Part shown: piece by piece, positions 43,909-52,458 of the stretch | How positions within the stretch are numbered: position 1 is the first letter of the stretch | Layout of the letters: every line of letters starts with the position of its first letter | NCBI RefSeq assembly: GCF_011022235.1 | Contig: NZ_JAAIYP010000038.1 | Coordinates: 360,057-424,056, forward strand | Direction of reading: 5' to 3' | DNA from: Magnetospirillum aberrantis SpK | GTDB taxonomy: Bacteria; Pseudomonadota; Alphaproteobacteria; Rhodospirillales; Magnetospirillaceae | DNA: 64,000 nt | Notes under the pieces: generated by a model | The model's database searches: none | The model's input: only the letters and a program-made list of their open reading frames with translations | What the model was told of the DNA's origin: nothing | Translations under genes and position numbers: made by a program

Positions 43909-46900
43909 ATGGCTGAGAAGACGAGCGTCATCGCCGTCGACGGCAAGGGCCAGTTCCAGGTCCCGGTGCCGCGCGCCGCCATCGAGCGCATCGACATCAT
44001 CGACATCGACATGGTGTTGCAAACCAAGTCGGGCGAACGTCTGATCCTGCCCGGCGCCGGCATCGAGGCCATGACCAACGCGCCGCCGGCCGTGTCGTTC
44101 AGCGACGGCCGCGCCAGCACGGCGGATCTGTTGTCGGCGGTGGACAAGGTGGAGACGCCCCCCACCTCGATCCCGGCCATGACCAGCCTGACCGAGTTCG
44201 ACCAGAAGAAGACCGAGGGAAAGAAGAACCGCACCGCCGACGACCCCGCCGACCAGGCGGCCCAGGAAGCCCAGGCGCAACAGGTGGCGCCGCTGCCGGT
44301 CCAAGGCAGCGAATCGGCGGTGGACAAGCTGGTCGAGAAGGCCGAGGCCATGGAGGCCGACATCCGCAAGAAGGCGTTCGACCCGGCCCCGGCCCAGGTG
44401 TACGAGCCGCCGCCATCCGGTCCCGACGCCCCGCCCGGCCAGCCCAACACCTATAAAATTCCCATGTATGTCAGTCTGGCCGAAGGCAACGTGGTCAACA
44501 CCACGGACAATCAGGACGGCAACACCTTCTACGGTTCGGGCGGCCCCTCGGGCAGCGCCCTGGCCGACGGCATCCTGGCCGGCGACGCCAAGCAATACGG
44601 CACCGAGACCCTGACCGGCACCGCCGCCTCGGAAACCTTTTATGCCGACGGGTTCTACAAGGCCAGCGGCACCTGGGCGACCACCGGCGCCAACCTGTTG
44701 AACGACGCAGCCGCCTATGCCGCGCTCGACAACGACACCGGCCGCGCCCCCACCGGCACCGCGTTCTATTACGCCAAGGAAATCCAACTGAACGTCGCCG
44801 GCTATGTGCGTACAGCCACTTCGGTGACCGTCTCGGGTCTGCCGGACGGCGTGTCCATCGAAGGTGCGTCCCAGAACGTCGACGGCACCTGGAGCATCCC
44901 GGTGAGCAGCGTGTTCCCCACCTCCAGCACCCTGACCCTGGTCTACGACGTGACCAAGATGCACGCCCTGACCAGCACCGACGTCTTCATGGAAGTCCGC
45001 ATCGTCGGCTACAGCACCGAGGCGTTCGACATCACCCGTACCTTCGTGCTGCGCTTCGCCGACATCAGCGATTCCAGCGAGGTGACAACGGCGAACCCGG
45101 TCTACATTGCCGGAAGCGGCTGGAGCGACGTGTACGTCATGCCCACCGCCAGCGCGCCGCACATCATCAACGCCGGCGACGGCGGCAATCTGGTCTATGC
45201 CGGCAACAGCGCCGACACCATCACCGCCGGGACCGGTGCCGACGTCATCCGCGCCTATGCCGGCAACGACATCGTTTCGGCCGGCGCCGGCGACAACACC
45301 GTCTATGCCGGCGACGGCAACGACCAGGTGGTGACGGCGGGTAACGCCGACCTGATCGCCGCCGGCAGCGGCGACGACTATGTCTATGCGGGGGCCGGCA
45401 CCAACAACGTGGACGGCGGTGCCGGCACCGATTGGATGAGCTTCAACGGAGTCGACGCCTCGCTGCTCAGCGGGGCGCTTTCCGCCACTCAGACGCTGGA
45501 AAAATGGCTGGCCCATGCCGGCACCGACATTTCGGGCGTCAGCTTCGTCGCCACCGACACCAGCGGCTCGGCCACCACCACCCGCGCCGGCGGCTCGGAC
45601 ACCGTGGTCAACATCGAGAACCTGATCGGCAGCCAGGGCAACGACACCTTGGACCTGTCGGCCTATACCGGGGTCAAGCACATCCTCTACGGCCTTGACG
45701 GCAACGACGTCATCAAGGGCGCCGACGGTGCCGACACGCTGTATGGCGGGGCCGGCGACGACAGCATCCTGGGCGGGGTCGGCGACGACCTGATCTTCAC
45801 CGCCATCACCAGCACCGAGACCACGGTCTCGGCCGCCGCGCTTGCCGGCACCGCCCAGGACGGATCGGGGGTCGGCAGCCTGAGCGCCACCGCCGCCGCC
45901 ACCGGCGGCGGCGTCACCTTCACCCAGTTGACCAACGTGGTCGACGGCGGCGCCGGGGCCGATACCGTCATCGGCGGTGCCGGGGCCGATTATTTCATCG
46001 CCCATATGGGCGAACACGGCACCGACACCGTCCGCGACAGCTTTGTCGGCGGGGCCGGCATCGACACCTTGGACATGTCCGACTACACCACCTCGCTCAG
46101 CGTCACCTTGTCGGAAACCAGCGGCACGGCGCAGGAAAAGGGCGGCACCACCTATTACGCCAACTTCGCCGGCATCGAACGCATCGCCACCGGTTCCGGC
46201 GCCGACGAAGTCACCGGCTCGGGAGCGGACGCCGCCACCGGCTGGACCGGCGCCGACATCATCTATACCGGCCAAGGCAACGACACCATCTACAGCGGCA
46301 CCGGCAACGACACCGTCTATGCCGGCGACGGCTACGACACGCTTTATTCCGAAGGCGGCAGCGATTCGCTTTATGGCGAAGCTGGAAATGACATCTTTTA
46401 CAGTTATGGCGGCACGTCCGTGTTGGCCGACACCGCCACCGTCGTCATGAACGGCGGCGACGGCAGCAACACCTATTACCTTTACGGCGCCACCGAAAGC
46501 GTCGTCGGCACCGACGGCATCGACACCGTCAGCTACTGGAACGGCTACAGCCGCTATGGCGTCACCAGCGGCAGCACCGTCGTCGACATCTCGGGAACCA
46601 GCACCCGTGTCTATCTCGGCATTTTCGCCAACCTGAGCACCACCGATTACGGCATCGATTCTAGCGGCAACCTGGTTTCCGGGGCGGCCTCGTCCTATTG
46701 GCGCACCGGCAGCACCGACCCGGGCAGCGAATGGCTGCTCATGGGGGCCGGCACCAACGGCTATCAATGGCAAGCCGACAACGACCAGCGCGGTTTCTAC
46801 GCCAACGCCGAAGGGGACCGTTATTTCGGCGTCGAGAACATCGTCGGCACCAACTACAGCGACGTGCTGATCGGCAACGATTCCGACAACGTCATCACCG

Positions 46901-48849
46901 GCAACGGCGGCAACGACGCCCTGTACGGTTTGGGCGGCGACGACACCTTCGCCAATTCCCAAGGCACCTCGGTCTACATCGACGGCGGCACCAGCACCGC
47001 CACCGCCATCGCCACCGGCACCGGCGTCACCTCCAGCGCCTTCACCGGCGGCGACACCGTCAATTGCGACAACCATCAGGTCGGCTACACCGTGACACTG
47101 GTGGCCGATGGCTCGCTGGTGGCCGGTTCCATGGTGTCGTCGGCCGGCGTGACCTCGGTCCTGTACGGCATCGAGAACTATATCGGCGGCAACAGCGCCG
47201 ACGTCATCACCGGCACCTCGGCCAACAACTACCTTGTGGGCGGCGGCGGCAACGACACCATCACCGGCGATGATGGCGACGATGTCATCAACCTGGGCTA
47301 TTCCTATTCCAACAGTGGCCTGAGCCCCAATTCCGGCGCCGACACCGCCGATGGCGGCGCCGGCAACGACTGGGTCAGCTATCTGGGCCTGGGCACCACG
47401 GGCACCGCCGGCGTCACCATCCACCTGGACACCGGCCGGGGAATCGCGGGCTACGACCAATATTCGAAAAGCAGCAACAACGACTACGACGACCTGAAGA
47501 ATTTCGAGCACGCCCAGGGCAGCAACTACAACGACATCATCTACGGCAGCAGTGTCGCCAACACCTTGTGGGGCATGGCCGGCAACGACACCCTGTACGG
47601 CCTGGACGGCGACGACATCATCGACGGCGGCAGCGGCAACGACACCATGGTCGGCGGCAGCGGCAACGACACCTATTACGTGGACAGCAGCAGCGACGTC
47701 GTCAGCGAACTGGCGGGCGAAGGCATCGACACCGTCTATACCACCGCCACCTTCACCCTGTCGTCCAACGTCGAAGTGCTGACCGCCACCGGCACCTACA
47801 ACATCAACCTGACCGGCAACGAGCTGGACAACACCATCACCGGCAATTCCGGCAACAACTCCCTTAACGGCGGCACCGGCGCCGACGCCATGACCGGCGG
47901 CGACGGCAACGACACCTATTACGTCGACAACGTCGGCGACAGCGTCGTCGAACTGGCGGGCGAAGGCACCGACACCGTCTATACCTCGATCAATTACACC
48001 TTGGGCGCCAACGTGGAACACCTGCGCGCCTGGAACACCAGCGGCCTGACGCTGACCGGTAACGCCCTGGGCAACAGCATCGTCGGCTCGTCCGGCGCCG
48101 ACCTTCTATATGGCGGCGACGGAGACGATTCCATCGACGGCGGCAACGGCAACGACACCATCGAAGGCGGCGTCGGCGCCGATTCCATGTACGGCAACGG
48201 CGGCACCGACACCTTGTCCTACGCCTCGTCAAGCGCGGGCGTGACCGTCGATCTGGGCGCCGGCACCGCCAGTGGCGGCGACGCCGAAGGCGACGTGTTC
48301 TCCAGTTTCGAGAATTTGTTGGGATCGAGCCACGCCGACATCCTGACCGGCAACACCGGCACCAACGTCATCCATGGTGGTGGCGGCAACGACGTCATCA
48401 CCGGCGGCGGCGGCACCGACACATTGTATGGCGACGCCGGCAGCGACACCCTGCAACTGACCACCGGCCAGCTCAATTCCTATGTCTATGGCGGCAGCGG
48501 CAACGCCGCGGGCGACGCCGCCGAGGACGGCACCGACACCTTGCAGGTCGCCGGCTGGAACCTGGGCGGCAATTTGATCAACCGCCTGCATTCCATCGAA
48601 GTCATCGACGTGCGCGACAGCACCATCAACAGCACCTCGGCGATCACCTACAGCCAGATCAACAACATCCTGGCCGACGGAGCCAGCGGCGGCAAGCTGG
48701 TGCTGTATCTGGACAACGGCGACACCTTCACCCACACCAATTCGACGGCCGGCAGCGGCGGCGCCGCCCTGTCAGACACCACCGTCACCTACACCTACAG
48801 CAGCGGCGGCGGCGGCAACAGCCATCAGGTGGAGGTCCATTGGGGGTGA
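43909..48849 (+). CDS. Large RTX calcium-binding protein, type I secretion substrate
   Basis: A 1646-residue acidic protein with no Sec signal. Residues 1-80 resemble the BapA/LapA-type N-terminal prefix (IDIIDIDMVLQTKSGERLIL). A Pro/Glu-rich linker follows (to about 180), then beta-rich domains (about 200-410). RTX nonapeptide blocks (GGxGxDxUx) recur from about 420, 600, 780, 985, 1110, 1220, 1395 and 1480, for example DTLYGGAGDDSILGGVGDDL. Two copies of a DTYYVD...ELAGEGTDTVYT unit lie near 1251 and 1334. The C-terminus is Gly/Ser-rich and presumably carries the secretion signal. It is likely a surface adhesin or S-layer-like protein. No LapG-type AAG cleavage site was seen. It precedes its ABC transporter with a 4-base overlap. 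Confidence 0.88.
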   Translation: MAEKTSVIAVDGKGQFQVPVPRAAIERIDIIDIDMVLQTKSGERLILPGAGIEAMTNAPPAVSFSDGRASTADLLSAVDKVETPPTSIPAMTSLTEFDQKKTEGKKNRTADDPADQAAQEAQAQQVAPLPVQGSESAVDKLVEKAEAMEADIRKKAFDPAPAQVYEPPPSGPDAPPGQPNTYKIPMYVSLAEGNVVNTTDNQDGNTFYGSGGPSGSALADGILAGDAKQYGTETLTGTAASETFYADGFYKASGTWATTGANLLNDAAAYAALDNDTGRAPTGTAFYYAKEIQLNVAGYVRTATSVTVSGLPDGVSIEGASQNVDGTWSIPVSSVFPTSSTLTLVYDVTKMHALTSTDVFMEVRIVGYSTEAFDITRTFVLRFADISDSSEVTTANPVYIAGSGWSDVYVMPTASAPHIINAGDGGNLVYAGNSADTITAGTGADVIRAYAGNDIVSAGAGDNTVYAGDGNDQVVTAGNADLIAAGSGDDYVYAGAGTNNVDGGAGTDWMSFNGVDASLLSGALSATQTLEKWLAHAGTDISGVSFVATDTSGSATTTRAGGSDTVVNIENLIGSQGNDTLDLSAYTGVKHILYGLDGNDVIKGADGADTLYGGAGDDSILGGVGDDLIFTAITSTETTVSAAALAGTAQDGSGVGSLSATAAATGGGVTFTQLTNVVDGGAGADTVIGGAGADYFIAHMGEHGTDTVRDSFVGGAGIDTLDMSDYTTSLSVTLSETSGTAQEKGGTTYYANFAGIERIATGSGADEVTGSGADAATGWTGADIIYTGQGNDTIYSGTGNDTVYAGDGYDTLYSEGGSDSLYGEAGNDIFYSYGGTSVLADTATVVMNGGDGSNTYYLYGATESVVGTDGIDTVSYWNGYSRYGVTSGSTVVDISGTSTRVYLGIFANLSTTDYGIDSSGNLVSGAASSYWRTGSTDPGSEWLLMGAGTNGYQWQADNDQRGFYANAEGDRYFGVENIVGTNYSDVLIGNDSDNVITGNGGNDALYGLGGDDTFANSQGTSVYIDGGTSTATAIATGTGVTSSAFTGGDTVNCDNHQVGYTVTLVADGSLVAGSMVSSAGVTSVLYGIENYIGGNSADVITGTSANNYLVGGGGNDTITGDDGDDVINLGYSYSNSGLSPNSGADTADGGAGNDWVSYLGLGTTGTAGVTIHLDTGRGIAGYDQYSKSSNNDYDDLKNFEHAQGSNYNDIIYGSSVANTLWGMAGNDTLYGLDGDDIIDGGSGNDTMVGGSGNDTYYVDSSSDVVSELAGEGIDTVYTTATFTLSSNVEVLTATGTYNINLTGNELDNTITGNSGNNSLNGGTGADAMTGGDGNDTYYVDNVGDSVVELAGEGTDTVYTSINYTLGANVEHLRAWNTSGLTLTGNALGNSIVGSSGADLLYGGDGDDSIDGGNGNDTIEGGVGADSMYGNGGTDTLSYASSSAGVTVDLGAGTASGGDAEGDVFSSFENLLGSSHADILTGNTGTNVIHGGGGNDVITGGGGTDTLYGDAGSDTLQLTTGQLNSYVYGGSGNAAGDAAEDGTDTLQVAGWNLGGNLINRLHSIEVIDVRDSTINSTSAITYSQINNILADGASGGKLVLYLDNGDTFTHTNSTAGSGGAALSDTTVTYTYSSGGGGNSHQVEVHWG

Positions 48850-50831
48850 ACGGAACGGCGTTTTCCCAATCCCTCGCCCTGTTGCTGTCCTCCTTGGGCC
48901 GCACGGTCGAGCAGACGGCCGACGGTTCCAACGAGCCGGAGGAGCTGTTGCGCGGCCAGGGCCTGACGCTGCGGCCGCTGACGGTCGAGCCGGGGCAATT
49001 GCCCGAAGGCGACATGGCCGGACTGTTGCTGGAAGTGGAAGACGACCTGTGGCTGCCGCTTCTGTCCACGCCCCTGGGGTTCCAGCGCATCGTCGGCAAC
49101 CAGCCGGCCGGCGTCGTGCCGGAGACGCTGACCCATCTGGGACGCGCCGTGGCGGTGGTGCCGCGCGTCGAGATGCTGGCCGAGTTCCTGCCGTTCCTGC
49201 GCCGGCACAAGGCAAGGCTGCTGGAAATCCTGGCCGGCGGGCTGATCGTCAACCTGTTGGCGTTGCTGTTTCCGCTGTTTTCCAGCTTCGTCTATGACAA
49301 GGTCCTGGGCAACGGCGTCACCGAGACCCTGTGGGCCCTGGCCATCGGGCTTTGTCTGGTCATCGCCCTGGACTTCACGGTCCGCGCCACCCGCGCCTTG
49401 CTGACCGAGCGTTTCGCGGTGACCGCCGAAGCGGACATCGACCACGCCCTGTTCCGCTCGCTTCTGGCCGGCGACGTCGGCCGCCAGCCCTCGGTCGGGC
49501 TGGTATTGGACAAGTACAAACAGATTTTGGGCAGCCGCGACTTCCTGTCCAGCGCCTACATGATGTCGGCGCTGGACCTGCCCTTCCTGGTGCTGTTCCT
49601 GATGGCGGTGGCGGTGGTGGCCGGGCCGTTGGTGCTGGTGCCGGTGGTGGTGGGGGCGGCGACCATCGGCCTTCACCTGCTGTTCGTCATCCCGGTGCAC
49701 GATTACGAACGTCAGGCCCGGCGGGCCGGCGAACAGCGTTTCGCCCTGTTGGCCGACACCCTGACGGCCCGCGAGGCCATCGTCGGCGGCCGTCTGCGCG
49801 ACGAACTGGCGCGGCAATGGCGCAAGGCCAGCACGCGGGCCGGCACCGCCTCGGGCCGGGCACGCTATTGGCATGCCCTGGCCGCGGCATTGTCGCTGGG
49901 GGCATCCAACCTGTCCTATGTCTGCACCATCGTCGGCGGCGCGCTGATGGTGGAAAACCGCGCGCTGACCGCCGGCGGCCTGTTGGCCGCCACCATGCTG
50001 AGCGGCCGGGCCATGGCCGCCTTGGGCTCGGTGGTGCTGTTGCTGACCCGTTATCGTGAATTCCGTCAGGCCATGACCGAGATGGACGCGCTGTTGCCGC
50101 CGCCGCCCGAGGCCGCCGAGGCTCCCCTGCGCGGCGCCCAGCCGGGACGGATCAGGATGATGGCGGTCGGCTGCCGGCTGCGGCCCGAGGCGCCGCCCAC
50201 CCTGAGCGGCGTCACCCTGTCCGTGGAACCGGGCGAGATGGTGGGCATCGCCGGTCATCCCGGTGCCGGCAAGACCACCGCCTTGCGGATCATGGCCGGC
50301 ATCCTGGCCCCCGCCGAGGGGCAGGTGCTGGTGGGCAGCCTGCCGATAGCGGCATTGGCGCCGGCGGACGTTTCCGCCACCATCGGCTACAAACCGCAGG
50401 AACCATGCCTGTTCGAGGGCAGCGTCGAGGACAACGTGCGCGCCGGAAACCCCAGCGCCACCCCGCAGGAGATGGAGGACGCGCTGGCCGCCTCGGGTCT
50501 GTCGCTGGCGCTCAGCCGTGGCGAGCTGACCCTGGCGACCCGGATCGGCCCGCGCGGAACCAACCTGTCGGGCGGCCAGCGCCAGATGGTGGCCCTGGCC
50601 CGCGCCCTTCTGGGGGCGCCGCCGGTCCTGTTGCTGGACGAACCCAACACCGGGCTGGACGCCCAGTTGGAACAGGCGTTGGCCGGCCATCTGGCCCGGT
50701 TGCGGCCCAATCGCGCCATCGTGGTCAGCACCCACAGCCGAACCTTGTTGGCGGCGTGCACGCGCATCGTGGTCATGGACGGCGGCAAGATCATCACGGA
50801 CGGCCCGCGCGAGCGGGTTTTGGGAAGTTGA
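48846..50831 (+). CDS. Type I secretion ABC transporter (ATPase-permease)
   Basis: A 661-residue half-transporter. The GTG at 48846 overlaps the RTX stop (GTGA). The N-terminal 130 residues may be a degenerate C39-like domain without the catalytic Cys/His. The membrane domain is at about 140-400 and the nucleotide-binding domain at about 440-655: Walker A GHPGAGKTT (near 473), signature NLSGGQRQMVALARALLG (near 570) and Walker B VLLLDEPNTGLDA. This is the LapB/HlyB/SiiF class that exports large RTX proteins directly from the cytoplasm. It lies between its substrate and the outer-membrane channel gene. Confidence 0.9.
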   Translation: MNGTAFSQSLALLLSSLGRTVEQTADGSNEPEELLRGQGLTLRPLTVEPGQLPEGDMAGLLLEVEDDLWLPLLSTPLGFQRIVGNQPAGVVPETLTHLGRAVAVVPRVEMLAEFLPFLRRHKARLLEILAGGLIVNLLALLFPLFSSFVYDKVLGNGVTETLWALAIGLCLVIALDFTVRATRALLTERFAVTAEADIDHALFRSLLAGDVGRQPSVGLVLDKYKQILGSRDFLSSAYMMSALDLPFLVLFLMAVAVVAGPLVLVPVVVGAATIGLHLLFVIPVHDYERQARRAGEQRFALLADTLTAREAIVGGRLRDELARQWRKASTRAGTASGRARYWHALAAALSLGASNLSYVCTIVGGALMVENRALTAGGLLAATMLSGRAMAALGSVVLLLTRYREFRQAMTEMDALLPPPPEAAEAPLRGAQPGRIRMMAVGCRLRPEAPPTLSGVTLSVEPGEMVGIAGHPGAGKTTALRIMAGILAPAEGQVLVGSLPIAALAPADVSATIGYKPQEPCLFEGSVEDNVRAGNPSATPQEMEDALAASGLSLALSRGELTLATRIGPRGTNLSGGQRQMVALARALLGAPPVLLLDEPNTGLDAQLEQALAGHLARLRPNRAIVVSTHSRTLLAACTRIVVMDGGKIITDGPRERVLGS

Positions 50832-50844
50832 GGAGCGGCGAAAC

Positions 50845-52455
50845 GTGTCGGGGAATCGGTCGGTGAGAAACAATTTGCGCTGCATGGGACTGGCGTTCGG
50901 CGTGGCGGGCCTGATCCTGGCCTCTGCCGCCCGTGCGGAAGAGCCGGCACCGGATCGTGGCGAACAGCGCGCCGCCTTGCTGGTACATATGCTGGGCGGC
51001 GATCCGGTGGTGCATCTTGAACAGACCGTGCGCGCCCCCGACGTCACCGACGCGCTACGGCTGGACGAGGCGGTGGCCTTCGCCCTCAAGAACAATTTCG
51101 AGGTCCGCGCCGCCAGCGCCAAGACCGACGCCGCCGACTGGGACGTGGTCGGCGCCTATCTGGGATACATGCCCACCATCACCTATTCGCGCAGCACCGG
51201 CCGGGAACGCTCGGGACCGGCGTCCTACAACATCAACGACAAGCGGGTTCAGGACGACACCCACCACCGCCGCGACAAGGAATTGTCGATCAAGCAGCCC
51301 TTGGTCGACCTGACGCTGATTTCCGACATCTTGCTGCGCCACAAAAGCCAGACCGCCGCCGAGATCGAGGAAACCGGCGTGCGCGAACGCATCGCGCTTC
51401 AGACCATCGGCGCCTTCTACAAGATCATCCAGGCCCGGCTGTTCATCCGCATGGCCGAGCAATACAAGGCGCAACTGGACAAGCTGAACGACCTGATGGC
51501 GTCGCGGGTCGAGGGCGGCGGCGCCGCCCAGGCCGATCTGGACCGCATCAAGGCGCGGTCTGTCAGCGCGCAAAGCGCCATCATCGAGACCCGCTCGGAA
51601 TTCGACGCCGCCATGGACGAATTCCGCCGCCTGACCGGCGTCACACCGCTTCAGTTCCAGGTGCCGGCCATGCTGGTGCCCACCCTTCCGCCCACCATCG
51701 AGGACGCGCTGACCAAGGCGTTGCGCGGCAACCCCGACTACCTTCTGAGCCTGAGACAGACCGAGGTGCAGCAATACGAGGCCGACAAGGCCTATAGCCG
51801 GCTGTTGCCCAAGGTCACCTTCGAATTCACCAAAAGCCGCACCTGGAACGCCGGCGGTACCGCCCTGGGCTCCACCGACGCCGGCGGCACCGACGAAATC
51901 TTTCCCTATCAGAACGACGAACGCGCCATGGTCGTCACCACCTGGACCTTCAGCGGCGGCACCGACATCGCCGCCGGCCTGTCGGCCAACGCCAAGGCGC
52001 GCGAGGCCAATTTCAAGTCGCTCGACACCCGCTCGCGGGTCGAGGAACTGGTGCGCACCAGCTACAACGCCCTGGGCGCCGCCAACAGCCGCATCCCCGT
52101 GCTGCAACAGGCGGTGGAATCCAACGCCCGCGTGGTCTCCGCCTTCGAAGAGCAGTACATGAACGCCAGCCGGCCGCTGTTCGACCTGCTCGACGCCTAT
52201 GAGCGCCATTACAGTGCCCGGCTGGACCTGACCCGCGTGCTGGTGGCCGAAGCCCAGGCGGCGCACCAGTTGCGCCGCCAGATGGGCGAACTGATCCAGG
52301 CGCTCAAGGAAACCGAACACCGGGCCCATGTCCCCGCCGCTGCCGAAGCGCAGCCCGAGGCCAAGCCGGAAGCCCCCGCCGCCGACACCGACGAACCGCC
52401 GGTCGAGGCGGCGCCGCGCGAGAGCGTCACGGCCGAACCGGCGGCCAAGCCCTGA
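50845..52455 (+). CDS. TolC-family outer-membrane channel of the RTX secretion system
   Basis: A 536-residue protein starting at a GTG after GAGGAGCGG, with a signal peptide ending near ASAARAEE. Two TolC repeats of paired helices are visible (about 70-290 and 295-480). Conserved features include LRLDEAVAFALKNNFEVRAA and YKIIQARLFIRMAEQYKAQL. The last 60 residues are Pro/Glu/Ala-rich and unusual for the family (AAEAQPEAKPEAPAADTDEP). It completes the secretion apparatus. The gene ends 3 bases before a converging chemoreceptor-like gene. Confidence 0.9.
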   Translation: MSGNRSVRNNLRCMGLAFGVAGLILASAARAEEPAPDRGEQRAALLVHMLGGDPVVHLEQTVRAPDVTDALRLDEAVAFALKNNFEVRAASAKTDAADWDVVGAYLGYMPTITYSRSTGRERSGPASYNINDKRVQDDTHHRRDKELSIKQPLVDLTLISDILLRHKSQTAAEIEETGVRERIALQTIGAFYKIIQARLFIRMAEQYKAQLDKLNDLMASRVEGGGAAQADLDRIKARSVSAQSAIIETRSEFDAAMDEFRRLTGVTPLQFQVPAMLVPTLPPTIEDALTKALRGNPDYLLSLRQTEVQQYEADKAYSRLLPKVTFEFTKSRTWNAGGTALGSTDAGGTDEIFPYQNDERAMVVTTWTFSGGTDIAAGLSANAKAREANFKSLDTRSRVEELVRTSYNALGAANSRIPVLQQAVESNARVVSAFEEQYMNASRPLFDLLDAYERHYSARLDLTRVLVAEAQAAHQLRRQMGELIQALKETEHRAHVPAAAEAQPEAKPEAPAADTDEPPVEAAPRESVTAEPAAKP

Positions 52456-52458
52456 GCA

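Noticed and set aside
43732..48021. 1429-residue open frame antisense to the RTX gene
   Set aside because: Its Val/Gly/Ala repeats mirror the RTX nonapeptides on the other strand. It has no domain and no ribosome site.
45170..48450. CRISPR-like or satellite repeats
   Set aside because: The periodic GGCGGC...GACGAC units are in-frame RTX codons of one protein, with no constant repeat and spacer structure.
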